A stretch of 48,245 nucleotides of DNA from an uncultured Oscillibacter sp. (GCA_910586735.1 CAJUJW010000016.1:1-48245), one strand, 5' to 3'; positions 23,012 to 30,975 are shown, counted from the first letter of the stretch. Notes: generated by a model not told the origin, from the letters alone. A program made the numbers and translations.

Positions 23012-24103
23012 TTACCGGTCCATCAGAATCAGGTTCTGGATGTTGTTCCGGTTGGTTCCGCTCTGGAGCAGATAGACGCTGTAGATGGCGTTGCTTGTCA
23101 CGTCCAGGTACAGTGAGCCAAAAGTCTCCTGGGGCGGATAGACCCCCAGCCAGGCGGAGTCCAGGGTCTCGATGTCCAGGGCCGCGGGCATGGCGGTCAG
23201 GTTCGTGTCCGCGTAGAAGAACTGGTAGGTACCGGGCATGATGCGCTTGAAGGCGGCAACCTCCTTGAACCGCAGGTCCGTCCAGACAACCCGCCCGTCG
23301 CTCATAATCACGTCCAGCGGGCTGGTATTCCGGGCCAGGTTTCCGATGCGGAAGCTGGAATACCCGTTGGCGGGCGGGCAGCAGCTGTCGGTGATCTGCA
23401 TCAGGTCCAGGCCCCCGGCGGTGTTGACGACCGCAATGGTGGTAACGCCCCCCGCCTGGAAGGGCATGGTCTTCTGGATGTAGACATAGCCGTTCGTCCC
23501 GGTGACAGTCACCGTCTGATACCCGGCGGCGACCTGGCCGTAGGTAGTGGCGGAGGCGTAGTTCAAGAGGTTCACAAACCGGCGGTTTCCCACGAAGATG
23601 CGGAAGGCCGGATAGCCGTATCCCGCGTTCAGGAAGCGCACCCTGGCCGCGCCGGGCCACACGCCGCTCACGACGCCGGGCAGGATGATAATCCCGCCGC
23701 AGCTCCCGCCGGGGCAGGTCCAGCCTTGGTTCCCGCCGCCGGTGGACCCGCCGGGATAAACAGGCCCGCCCTCGCCGGGGTTAGGCAGGGGAATCACAGG
23801 CTCCACGGTGGAGCCGCCGTCGGGGCCGGGATAAACGGGCCCGCCCTCGCCGGGGTTAGGCAGGGGAATCACGGGCTCCACGGTGGAGCCGCCGCCGTCG
23901 GGGCCGGGGTAAACGGGCCCGCCCTCGCCGGGGTTGGGCAGGGGAATCACGGGCTCCTGGCCGGGGTCATAGGCCCTGCCGTTGGTGTTGCCGGGATAGA
24001 CAGGCCCGCCCTCGCCCACGTTGGGCAGGGGGATCATAGGCTCGTCGGCGTTGACCATCCTCCCCGCGGGGGAGGCAGACTGCCGGGTCATGTTCTGTTC
24101 CAT
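23012..24103 (-). CDS. DUF4397 domain protein with Pro/Gly tandem repeats
   Basis: A 363-residue protein. The N-terminal third holds four copies of an 18-residue unit with core IPLPNxGEGGPVYPG (first copy EPMIPLPNVGEGG, then three EPVIPLPNPGEGG), joined by DGGGSTV-type linkers, then a GGNQGWTCPGGSCGG stretch. The C-terminal two thirds are two DUF4397-like beta modules (RVRFLNAGYGYPAFRIFVGNR and FRIGNLARNTSPLDVIM). No signal peptide is seen, which fits a spore-coat-like or non-classically displayed surface protein; this is inference. The gene starts at ATG 24103, with an in-frame stop just upstream of the ribosome binding site. Confidence 0.85.
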   Translation of the reverse strand: MEQNMTRQSASPAGRMVNADEPMIPLPNVGEGGPVYPGNTNGRAYDPGQEPVIPLPNPGEGGPVYPGPDGGGSTVEPVIPLPNPGEGGPVYPGPDGGSTVEPVIPLPNPGEGGPVYPGGSTGGGNQGWTCPGGSCGGIIILPGVVSGVWPGAARVRFLNAGYGYPAFRIFVGNRRFVNLLNYASATTYGQVAAGYQTVTVTGTNGYVYIQKTMPFQAGGVTTIAVVNTAGGLDLMQITDSCCPPANGYSSFRIGNLARNTSPLDVIMSDGRVVWTDLRFKEVAAFKRIMPGTYQFFYADTNLTAMPAALDIETLDSAWLGVYPPQETFGSLYLDVTSNAIYSVYLLQSGTNRNNIQNLILMDR

Positions 24104-24138
24104 ATTCGCAGCCGGAACCGAGGTTCCGGCATCCTCCT
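24104..24138 (-). promoter_or_regulatory. Ribosome binding site split by a perfect hairpin
   Basis: On the minus strand AGGAGG (24138-24133) is 29 nt from ATG 24103. Between them lies GCCGGAACC-TC-GGTTCCGGC (24130-24111). Folding this 20-nt hairpin leaves 2 + 7 = 9 nt between the Shine-Dalgarno sequence and the ATG, a normal spacing. No other in-frame start exists between the preceding stop codon and this ATG. Confidence 0.75.
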
Positions 24139-24254
24139 TTCAATTGGGGCTACGCCATCTTATGCGCCGCCCCCCAATGCGGTTCATGATGCAAGAATGA
24201 TGGAAGGAGGATGCAGACTATACCCAAAGGCATCCCCACAAAGGAGGCGCTTCC

Positions 24255-24929
24255 ATGAACAAAATTCTGATTGCCGAGGACGAGGCCCCCATCGCCAACC
24301 TCATCAAAACCGCCCTGGAGGGGGCGGGCTATCACTGCGTCCGGGCGGCGGACGGAGAGGCGGCGGCGGACCTGCTGGAGACCGCGCCCTTCGACCTGGC
24401 GCTGCTGGACATCATGCTGCCCAAGGCCGACGGGTATGAGGTCCTGGAGTATTGCAAAAGCCTGGAGGTGCCGGTGATCTTCCTCACGGCCAAGGGCCAG
24501 CTGGAGGACCGGGTGAAGGGTCTCCGCCTGGGGGCGGAGGACTACATCGTCAAGCCCTTCGAGCTGATGGAGCTGCTGGCCCGGGTGGAGACGGTCCTGC
24601 GCCGCTGCGGCAAAACGGGCCGGGTCCTCTCCCTGCCCCCGGACATTGAGATCGACACCGCCAGCCATGTGGTGCGGAAAGGCGGGGTCCCCGTGGCCCT
24701 CACCGCCAAGGAGTACGACCTGCTGCTCCTCTTCATGCAGAACAAGAACATCGCCCTCTACCGGGACCGGATTTACGAAAAGGTCTGGGGCGAGGAGTTC
24801 CTGGGAGACAGCCGGACCGTGGACCTGCACATTCAGCGGATGCGGAAAAAGCTGGGCCTGGAGAACCGGCTGGTGGCGGTGTACAAGGTGGGCTACCGGC
24901 TGGAAGCGGAAAAAATGGACAATGGATAA
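24255..24929 (+). CDS. OmpR/PhoB-family response regulator
   Basis: A 224-residue regulator. The receiver has the acidic pair ED (8-9), phospho-acceptor Asp52 (LLDIMLPKADG), Thr78 and Lys100 (VKPF). The C-terminal winged helix is complete (LTAKEYDLLLLFMQNKN...SRTVDLHIQRMRKKL...VGYRLE). AAAGGAGG precedes ATG 24255. It pairs with the histidine kinase 43 bp downstream. Its last four codons (MDNG) are written by a 7-bp tandem repeat that spans the stop codon, so the original C-terminus may have been altered. Confidence 0.95.
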   Translation: MNKILIAEDEAPIANLIKTALEGAGYHCVRAADGEAAADLLETAPFDLALLDIMLPKADGYEVLEYCKSLEVPVIFLTAKGQLEDRVKGLRLGAEDYIVKPFELMELLARVETVLRRCGKTGRVLSLPPDIEIDTASHVVRKGGVPVALTAKEYDLLLLFMQNKNIALYRDRIYEKVWGEEFLGDSRTVDLHIQRMRKKLGLENRLVAVYKVGYRLEAEKMDNG

Positions 24930-24947
24930 TGGACAATTGACAATTGC
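24915..24947 (+). repeat. Heptamer tandem repeat
   Basis: Copies ATGGACA (24915), ATGGATA (24922), ATGGACA (24929), ATTGACA (24936) and a partial ATTGC (24943): about 4.7 units of 7 bp. It overlaps the response-regulator stop codon and fills most of the gap before the kinase gene. Confidence 0.85.
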
Positions 24948-24972
24948 TCATTCCCGCGCGTGAGGTGATCGT

Positions 24973-26418
24973 TTGAAGCTCTTCTGGAAGCTCTTTTGCA
25001 GCATGGTCCTCATCACGGCCCTGGCCTGTTCCGCCGGGGGATACGCCCTCATCAACAGCCAGTTCCGCGCCTCCCTGGACCGGGAGGTTGCGGCGCTGTA
25101 TGAGGAGAACGACCTTCTGCGCTTCGCCCTGGCCCAGGAGCTGGCCTTTAACCCCCTCTACGACCGGGAGGAGCTGGCCAGGGCCGCCGGGGGCATTACC
25201 ATCACCACCGGTCGGGGTCGCACCGTGTCCTTCCGCCTCAGCGACGAGACCGGGAAGGCCCTGGGGGGCAACGGCGCGCTGCCCGTGGACGCCGCCCGGC
25301 TCACGGCCCAGCTTCCCGCCGGGCAGCGGGGCTGGATGCTGGAGTCCCTGGCGGACGGGCGCGTCTGCCTCCACGCCGCCAGCCCCCTGGCCCTGGACGA
25401 CGGCATTCTCTACCTGGAGAACTGCCGGGAGGTGGGTCAGCTGTTCCGGGAGCGGTATGAGCTGTATCAGGACTTCTTCTCCCTGATGCTGGTTCTCACC
25501 GGGACGGTGGGGGCGCTGTCCCTGGCCGTGGCGGCTATGCTGGTCCGGCCCCTGGCCCGGCTCTCCGCCGCCGCCCGGCGCATGGCCGAGGGCGAGCTGG
25601 ACCAGCGGGTCCGGGTAGACGGGGACGACGAGATTGCCCAGCTGTCCGCCGACTTCAACGTCATGGCCCTGCGCATTCAGCGGCAGGTGGCCGAGCTGAA
25701 GGCCGCCCAGCGCCGCCAGGAGGACTTCATCGGCAGCTTCGCCCACGAGATCAAAACGCCCCTGACCTCCATCATCGGCTACGCGGACCTCCTCCGCTCC
25801 CGCCCCGCCTCGGAGGAGCAGGTCCGGGAGGGCGCCGGGTATATCTTCGGCGAGGGGCGGCGGCTGGAGGCCCTGAGCCGTAAGCTCCTGGACCTCATCG
25901 TCCTGGAGCGGCAGGACTTCCCCCTCCGCCCCGTGCCCCTGGACGCCTTCCTGCGCCGGGTGGCCGGGGCCATGGAGCCGCCCCTTTCCAAGGCGGGAAT
26001 CCGCCTCACGGTCCGGTCCGAGAGCGCCGCGGCCCTCATGGAGCCGGACCTGATGGAGAGCGTCTGCGTCAACCTGCTGGACAACGCCCGGAAGGCCATG
26101 GAGCAGGGCGGGGAGATTCTCCTGGAGGGCTTTCCCGAGGAAAACGGCTGCCTCATCCAGGTGACGGACCAGGGCAAGGGCATCCCGGAGGAGGAGCTGG
26201 AGCGGGTGACGGAGGCGTTCTACATGGTGGACAAGTCCCGCTCCAGGGCCCAGGGGGGCGCGGGATTGGGGCTGGCCCTGTGCCGCCGGATTGTGGAGCT
26301 CCACGGCGGGCGGCTGGAGATTGAGAGCGAGCTGGGCCGGGGCACCCGGGTCCGGGTCCACATGAAAGGAGGGGATGCAACCTGCGAAACTGGAAAAACT
26401 GGCTCCTCCCCATCTTGA
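24973..26418 (+). CDS. Sensor histidine kinase
   Basis: A 481-residue membrane kinase. Transmembrane segments are at about 7-27 and 170-191 with an extracytoplasmic domain between; HAMP follows at about 191-243 (RPLARLSAAARRMAEGELDQ). The HisKA box FAHEIKTPL has His258. The HATPase has NLLDNARKAM (N box), DQGKGI (G1) and GAGLGLALCRRI (G2). TTG 24973 follows GTGAGGTGAT. It is the partner of the OmpR-type regulator. The following exported protein and VanY-type carboxypeptidase suggest envelope sensing. Confidence 0.94.
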   Translation: MKLFWKLFCSMVLITALACSAGGYALINSQFRASLDREVAALYEENDLLRFALAQELAFNPLYDREELARAAGGITITTGRGRTVSFRLSDETGKALGGNGALPVDAARLTAQLPAGQRGWMLESLADGRVCLHAASPLALDDGILYLENCREVGQLFRERYELYQDFFSLMLVLTGTVGALSLAVAAMLVRPLARLSAAARRMAEGELDQRVRVDGDDEIAQLSADFNVMALRIQRQVAELKAAQRRQEDFIGSFAHEIKTPLTSIIGYADLLRSRPASEEQVREGAGYIFGEGRRLEALSRKLLDLIVLERQDFPLRPVPLDAFLRRVAGAMEPPLSKAGIRLTVRSESAAALMEPDLMESVCVNLLDNARKAMEQGGEILLEGFPEENGCLIQVTDQGKGIPEEELERVTEAFYMVDKSRSRAQGGAGLGLALCRRIVELHGGRLEIESELGRGTRVRVHMKGGDATCETGKTGSSPS

Positions 26419-27152
26419 CGCTCTTGACGGTGACGGCCCTGGCCCTGCTGCCCCTGCGCCTGTCCGCCCTGGAGGACGGCGAGCTCACCGGGACCGTCCA
26501 CGCCGAGTCCCTGTCTGAGGACAGCAATTTCCCCTTCAAGCCCCCGGACCTGCCGGGGAGAATCTGGCTGCTGGTCCGGCTGAACGAGATGCCGGAGAAC
26601 CTGACCATCATGAGCCAGGAGCTGGAAGGCGAGGACCGGGACCGGGAGATGCGGCGTCTCCGGGAGGCCCTGGCGGACCTGGGAAGCCTCCTGCCGCCCT
26701 CCACGGCGGCGCTCCTCACGGAGGCGGACGGCGACTCCTGGGACTGGTCCCGGTACTATCTCCGGGACCAGACGGACCTCTCCAGCGCCAGCTTCACCAT
26801 GGCCTCCACCTATGACAAGGACCGGCGCTCCGCCCTCTCCGCCACCCTGGACGGGGAGAGCGGGCAGCTTCTGGGCCTGGTGTTCCGTCACAACGACGGT
26901 GTCTCCGCCGCCGCCTCCGCCCAGGAGCTGGGGGAGGCCATTCTGAACCGGCTGGGGCTGGACTACGAGCCGCAGGAGTCCAACGACATCGCCTACTTCC
27001 GCCTGCCGGACTGCAAGAGCCTCTTTTGGATCGCAAGGAACTGGAACGAGCTGGACTTCAATTTCACCGTGGACTGGGCCGCTGTGGACACGGAAATTTC
27101 CGTGAGCTATGGCCGGGAACCCGTCGATGCAGATTCGATGCAAAAACGGTGA
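26382..27152 (+). CDS. Exported protein of unknown function, probable CTG start
   Basis: About 256 residues. A classical N-terminal export or anchor signal (RNWKNWLLPILTLLTVTALALLPL) is complete only if translation begins at CTG 26382, nine bases behind AAAGGAGGGG (26366-26374). The first in-frame TTG (26415) would delete the positive N-region, and the nearby ATG 26375 is in another frame that stops early. The rest is acidic with no recognised domain (a WDWSRYYLRDQTDLSSASFTM stretch and a C-terminal ELDFNFTVDW strand). It overlaps the kinase gene by 37 bp, so it is coupled to the two-component system, perhaps as an accessory sensor. Confidence 0.7.
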   Translation: MRNWKNWLLPILTLLTVTALALLPLRLSALEDGELTGTVHAESLSEDSNFPFKPPDLPGRIWLLVRLNEMPENLTIMSQELEGEDRDREMRRLREALADLGSLLPPSTAALLTEADGDSWDWSRYYLRDQTDLSSASFTMASTYDKDRRSALSATLDGESGQLLGLVFRHNDGVSAAASAQELGEAILNRLGLDYEPQESNDIAYFRLPDCKSLFWIARNWNELDFNFTVDWAAVDTEISVSYGREPVDADSMQKR

Positions 27153-27233
27153 GACTTTGATGCAGGAATGTTTCGGTTTCGACGGGGACAAGCTTTATGA
27201 TAGAGACAGTTCAAGAGCAAAGGAGCTGTTTCT

Positions 27234-28169
27234 ATGTCCCTCCATTCCTGCACCGTACATGAATTTCCCCTGCCGGACCGGGCGTATTACGCCGCTGCCC
27301 CCGCCCAGTGGGACGAACCCATGATTTCCAAACCCCGCCGCCGCCCCGCGCCCTCCCGGGTCCGGCGGAGGAGGGGGCGCTCTCCCCTGCCCATGCTGGC
27401 GCTGGCGGGGGTGGTCCTGTTTCTCGCCGGCTTCCTGCTGGGCCAGGTGGGGGCCGTCGGGGACATACCCTCTCCCCCGGCGGCCTCCGCCGGGCAGCAG
27501 TCCAGCTCCCTGCCGGTGGAGGCGGAGGACAATTCCGTCAAAATCCTGACGGTGCCGGGGGCCGTGCGCTCCACCGGCGAAAAAAAGGACGCCGCCGCAT
27601 CCAAGGACGATTGGAACCTGATCCTGATCAACGGGGACCACCCCCTGCCGGAGGGCTACCAGGTCCCGGAGTTCACCCAGCTGATCAACGGGCACTCCAT
27701 CGACAAGCGGGCCTACCCGGACCTCCAGCGGATGATGGACGACTGCCGGGCGGCGGGGCTGGAGCCCACCATCTGCTCCTCCTACCGAACCTGGGCGAAG
27801 CAGGAGGAGCTTTTTGAGCGGAAGGTCCAGTCCTGCCTCCCCCAGGCCGGAAGCCGGGAGGAGGCCGAACGGCAGGCCGCCGTCTGGGTGGCCCGCCCCG
27901 GCACCAGCGAGCACCAGGCGGGCCTGGCGGTGGACATTGTGGACAAGGCCTATCAGACCCTGGACGACGGCCAGGAGAAGACGGCGGTGCAGCGCTGGCT
28001 CATGGACCACTGCGCCGAGTACGGGTACATCCTCCGCTACCCCACGGACAAGAGCGCGATCACCGGCGTGGGCTACGAGCCCTGGCACTACCGCTATGTG
28101 GGCGAGGAGGCCGCGCGGGAAATTATGAGTCAGGGAATCTGCCTGGAGGAGTATCTGGGCGCGGATTAA
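27234..28169 (+). CDS. D-alanyl-D-alanine carboxypeptidase, M15B (VanY-type)
   Basis: A 311-residue protein. An unusual basic cytoplasmic N-terminus (RRRPAPSRVRRRRGR, about 34-48) is followed by one membrane anchor (about 53-73) and a Ser/Pro linker. The M15 peptidase domain has SSYRTWAKQ, RPGTSEHQAGLAVDIVD (metal His and Asp) and EPWHYRYVG (third metal ligand). M15B enzymes trim the terminal D-Ala from peptidoglycan stems. ATG 27234 follows AAAGGAG. Position after the two-component genes resembles vanRS-vanY layouts, but no vanHAX genes are present, so ordinary wall remodelling is more likely. Confidence 0.92.
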   Translation: MSLHSCTVHEFPLPDRAYYAAAPAQWDEPMISKPRRRPAPSRVRRRRGRSPLPMLALAGVVLFLAGFLLGQVGAVGDIPSPPAASAGQQSSSLPVEAEDNSVKILTVPGAVRSTGEKKDAAASKDDWNLILINGDHPLPEGYQVPEFTQLINGHSIDKRAYPDLQRMMDDCRAAGLEPTICSSYRTWAKQEELFERKVQSCLPQAGSREEAERQAAVWVARPGTSEHQAGLAVDIVDKAYQTLDDGQEKTAVQRWLMDHCAEYGYILRYPTDKSAITGVGYEPWHYRYVGEEAAREIMSQGICLEEYLGAD

Positions 28170-28173
28170 AGGG

Positions 28174-28208
28174 AACACCCCCCGCCGGCTGTGCCGTCGG
28201 GGGGTGTT
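28174..28208 (+). terminator. Terminator after carboxypeptidase gene
   Basis: A perfect 11-bp stem, AACACCCCCCG (28174-28184) and CGGGGGGTGTT (28198-28208), followed by TT, with the U-run partly in the stem. Confidence 0.85.
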
Positions 28209-28230
28209 TTCAGGCTGTCGAAAAAACCTC

Positions 28231-28285
28231 TGGACACAGCGCCGGGCGCGTGCTATAATGTAAAACGCTTTCGCGCTATAAAGCG
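28231..28285 (+). promoter_or_regulatory. Promoter and putative operator of symporter operon
   Basis: TGGACA (28231-28236), 17-bp spacer, consensus TATAAT (28254-28259). Immediately downstream, at the expected start of transcription, lies a 20-bp site CGCTTTCGCGCTATAAAGCG (28266-28285). It matches 17 of 20 positions of a site at 34321-34340 before the TRAP genes, suggesting a shared repressor. Confidence 0.65.
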
Positions 28286-28315
28286 ATATGACAATAAAGC
28301 AGGGGGAGAGACATT

Positions 28316-29536
28316 TTGAAAATTCTGCTAAAAAAAGAAAACCTGTTCCTGCGGGTGGCCATCGGCTTCGCCCTGGGCGTGCTCCTGGGCCTGACGGCCA
28401 AGGACTTCTCCATCGCTACCAAGGTGGTGGGCGACCTCTACCTGAACCTCATCAAGCTGATGATCATCCCCATCGTGGTCTGCGCCGTATTCTGCGGAAT
28501 CGCCAACATCAAGGACGGGAACCTCCTGCGGCGCATCGGCGTGCGCACCGTGGCCCTGTACGTGGTGATGTTCGTGGTCTGCGCCGTGATTTCCCTGGTC
28601 ATCGCCTGGGTCATCCGCCCGGGCCTTGGCACCGTGTTTGAGAACGCCCCGGTCTACGAGGGGGAGGTCACCACCCCCACCATCTCCAGCTTCCTGATGA
28701 CCATCGTGCCCACCAACATCATCAAGGCGGGAGCCGACGGAAGCACCCTGCCGGTGATCCTCTTTACCATCGTCTTCGCCATCGCCATCTTGTCCATCGG
28801 CGAGAAGGGCCGCCCGGTGCTGGACTTCATGAACAGCCTGTCCGACGCCTTCTTCAAGATGCTGGGCTACTTCATGGAGCTCTCCCCCATCGGCGTGCTG
28901 TCCCTCATAGCCTACTCCGCGGCCCAGTACGGCGCGGGCATTTTCAGCGCCCTGGCCAAGTACATCGGCACCTGCTGGCTGTGCTGCGTGGGGGTATTTC
29001 TCGTGGCCATGGTGCTGCCCGTCTGCCTCTACACCAAGGTCCGCCCCACGAAATTTCTCCGGGCCTGCGGCAAGGTGGCCCTGGTGACCCTGTCCACTAC
29101 GTCCTCCGCCGCCGCCCTGCCCACCACCATCAACGTCAGCACCCAGGACCTGGGCGCGCCGGAAGGCGTCTCCAAGTTCACCCTCCCCCTGGGCTGTACC
29201 ATCAACATGTGCGGCGGGGCCTGCTCCTTCTGCTGCCTGGCGGTCTTCGTCTCGGACTTCTACAGCATCAACCTGCCCCTGGGCACCATCGTCTTCCTGG
29301 TCCTGGTGGCAACGCTCCTGAACATGGCGGCCCCGGGCATCCCCGGCGGCGGCGTGGTGCTGGGGGCCTCCTTCCTGTCCATCCTGGGTCTGCCCATCGA
29401 CCTGATGGGCCCCATCAGCGGGTTCTACCGGCTTCTGGACATGGCCTTTACCACCATCAACGTGGAGGGAGACGTGGCGGCCAACCTGATGATCTCCAAG
29501 AGCATCGGGGAATACGACGGCTCCATGGCCAAGTGA
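28316..29536 (+). CDS. Dicarboxylate/amino acid:cation symporter (DAACS family)
   Basis: A 406-residue polytopic transporter of the GltP/DctA fold. It shows the Ser-rich re-entrant motif (LSTTSSAAALPTT), the NMCGGA segment equivalent to the NMxGT cation site, and the PGIPGGGVV second re-entrant loop. TTG 28316 follows AGGGGGAG by about 8 nt; there is no in-frame ATG nearby. It probably imports glutamate, aspartate, serine or a C4-dicarboxylate with Na+ or H+. It lies 10 bp upstream of the prephenate dehydratase-dehydrogenase fusion and shares its promoter. Confidence 0.92.
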   Translation: MKILLKKENLFLRVAIGFALGVLLGLTAKDFSIATKVVGDLYLNLIKLMIIPIVVCAVFCGIANIKDGNLLRRIGVRTVALYVVMFVVCAVISLVIAWVIRPGLGTVFENAPVYEGEVTTPTISSFLMTIVPTNIIKAGADGSTLPVILFTIVFAIAILSIGEKGRPVLDFMNSLSDAFFKMLGYFMELSPIGVLSLIAYSAAQYGAGIFSALAKYIGTCWLCCVGVFLVAMVLPVCLYTKVRPTKFLRACGKVALVTLSTTSSAAALPTTINVSTQDLGAPEGVSKFTLPLGCTINMCGGACSFCCLAVFVSDFYSINLPLGTIVFLVLVATLLNMAAPGIPGGGVVLGASFLSILGLPIDLMGPISGFYRLLDMAFTTINVEGDVAANLMISKSIGEYDGSMAK

Positions 29537-29546
29537 GGCGGGCCCT

Positions 29547-30975
29547 ATGAAAATCGGTTATCAAGGCATTGAGGGCAGCAACTCCGAGGCCTCCGCCAAG
29601 AGCATGGCGAAGCGCCTGGGCTGGACGGACGTGGAGTACGTCCCCCTGATTCACTCCCGGGGCGTGGTGGAGGCCCTCCTCTCGGGGGAGGTGGACTGCG
29701 GCGTTATGGCCACGCTGAACCACGTGGCCGGGGTGGTCCGGGAGACGGAGTCGGCCCTCCGGGGGGTCAGCTACCGGATGCTGGCTTTGGACTGCATCCC
29801 CATTCATCACTGCCTGTTTGTCAAGGACTCCTCCGTCACGGAGATCCGCAGCATCGCCTCCCATATCCAGGCCCTGGAACAGTGCCGGGGCACCCTGACC
29901 CGGGACTACCCCAAGGCCGCCTGGAAGGAGGAGGAGGACACTGCCATCGCCGCCCGGTATCTGGCGGAGGGCCTGCTCCCCCGGGATGCCGGGGTCCTGT
30001 GCCGTCGGGACGCGGGGGAGGCTTTCGGCCTCCACCTGCTCCGGGAGAACCTGGAGGACGACGCGGAGAACGCCACGGAGTTCGAGCTGATCCGCCTCAG
30101 CCAGAAGGGGCCGGACAGGCTCATCGTCGTGGCGGGTCTGGGCCTCCTGGGGGGGCTCCATGGCCAAGGCGCTGAAGCGCTACACCGGCTGCACGGTGTA
30201 CGGCTGGAACCGCACCCGCTCCGTAACGGAAACCGCCCTGGCCCAGGGGGCCATCGACGGCGTCGCCGGGGACGAGGACCTGGCCCGGTGCGACCTGCTG
30301 ATTCCGGCGTTGTACCCGGAGGCCACGATAGAATTTCTTCGCCGGGCCATCCCGCTGATGAAGCGGGGGGCCCAGGTGGTGGACCTGGTGGGCGTGAAGC
30401 AGCGTCTGGTGGAGGAGATTACGCCCATCGCCCTGGAGCGGGGCGTCCGCTTCACCGGGGGGCACCCCATGGCCGGGCTGGCCCGGGCGGGGTACGAGCG
30501 GTCCTTCCCGGACCTGTTCCAGGGGGCCAGCATGATCCTGGTGCCCACGGAATCCACCGGCCCCAGGGACCTGGAGGACCTGGAGAGCCTCTTCGCCCAG
30601 GTGGGCTTCCGCCGGGTCAGGGTCTGCGACGCCAGGACCCACGACCGCATGATCGCCCACACCTCCCAGCTGGCGCACCTCGTGTCCAACTCCTATGTGA
30701 AGAGCCCGGTGTCCCCGGACTACGTGGGCTTCTCCGGAGGGAGCTACAAAGACATGACCCGCGTCGCCTGCCTGGACGAGCGGGTCTGGAAGGAGCTGTT
30801 CCTGCTGAACCGGGAGGCCCTGCTGCCGGAGATCGACCTGCTGGTCCGCAACATGTCGGAGCTGCGGGACACCATCGGGGCCGGCGACGGAGACCGGCTG
30901 GAGGAGCTCCTCCGCCAGGGCCGGGAGGCCAAGGAGCACATCGACGCCCTGAACCCGGACCAGCCCTCCGAGTGA
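29547..30975 (+). pseudogene. Prephenate dehydratase-prephenate dehydrogenase fusion, interrupted by a frameshift
   Basis: Frame one (from ATG 29547, behind GAGGCGG) encodes a prephenate-dehydratase-like domain of about 185 residues: GYQGIEGSNSEAS, a DCGVMATLNHVAGVV substrate region, IPIHHCLF and IASHIQALEQCRG. It continues straight into the Rossmann strand RLIVVAGLGLLGG of a dehydrogenase. At that point seven consecutive G (30149-30155) throw it out of frame, and the dehydrogenase continues one frame over (SMAKALKRYTGCTVYGWNRT...) to 30975. Removing one G restores a single protein of about 475 residues. The dehydratase TRF motif reads TEF (Arg to Glu), and no ACT domain is present. The shifted frame one runs on as Gly/Pro/Arg-rich nonsense to 31079. 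This could be a true mutation, phase variation or an assembly error. Confidence 0.75.
30160..30975 (+). CDS. Prephenate/arogenate dehydrogenase portion (lacks its first Rossmann strand as written)
   Basis: A 271-residue frame carrying most of a TyrA-type dehydrogenase: NADP-discriminating WNRT loop, LLIPALYPEATIEFL, the catalytic-region GGHPMAG, and AHTSQLAHLVSN with the conserved His. The GxGxxG strand that should precede it is in the other frame of the same mRNA. No ribosome binding site precedes ATG 30160, so separate expression is doubtful. It converts prephenate or arogenate toward tyrosine. Confidence 0.7.
   Translation: MAKALKRYTGCTVYGWNRTRSVTETALAQGAIDGVAGDEDLARCDLLIPALYPEATIEFLRRAIPLMKRGAQVVDLVGVKQRLVEEITPIALERGVRFTGGHPMAGLARAGYERSFPDLFQGASMILVPTESTGPRDLEDLESLFAQVGFRRVRVCDARTHDRMIAHTSQLAHLVSNSYVKSPVSPDYVGFSGGSYKDMTRVACLDERVWKELFLLNREALLPEIDLLVRNMSELRDTIGAGDGDRLEELLRQGREAKEHIDALNPDQPSE

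Noticed and set aside
23740..24040. CRISPR-like array
   Set aside because: The regularly spaced repeats are in-frame codons for Pro/Gly repeats of a protein, and there are no cas genes.
26375..26512. ATG-started frame beginning at 26375 between the kinase and exported-protein genes
   Set aside because: It stops after about 46 codons, is Pro/Arg/Gly-rich, and competes with a frame holding a complete signal peptide.
24255..28169. Vancomycin resistance operon
   Set aside because: A VanRS-like pair and a VanY-type peptidase are present, but there are no VanH, VanA-type ligase or VanX genes; wall remodelling is sufficient explanation.
30149..30160. Programmed -1 ribosomal frameshift at the G run
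   Set aside because: Joining the two frames needs a shift of +1 (or -2), not -1, and no pseudoknot or stop codon context is visible; an indel fits better.
29457..30167. Minus-strand frame opposite the dehydratase domain
   Set aside because: No motifs and no ribosome binding site; it is an antisense shadow of the dehydratase.
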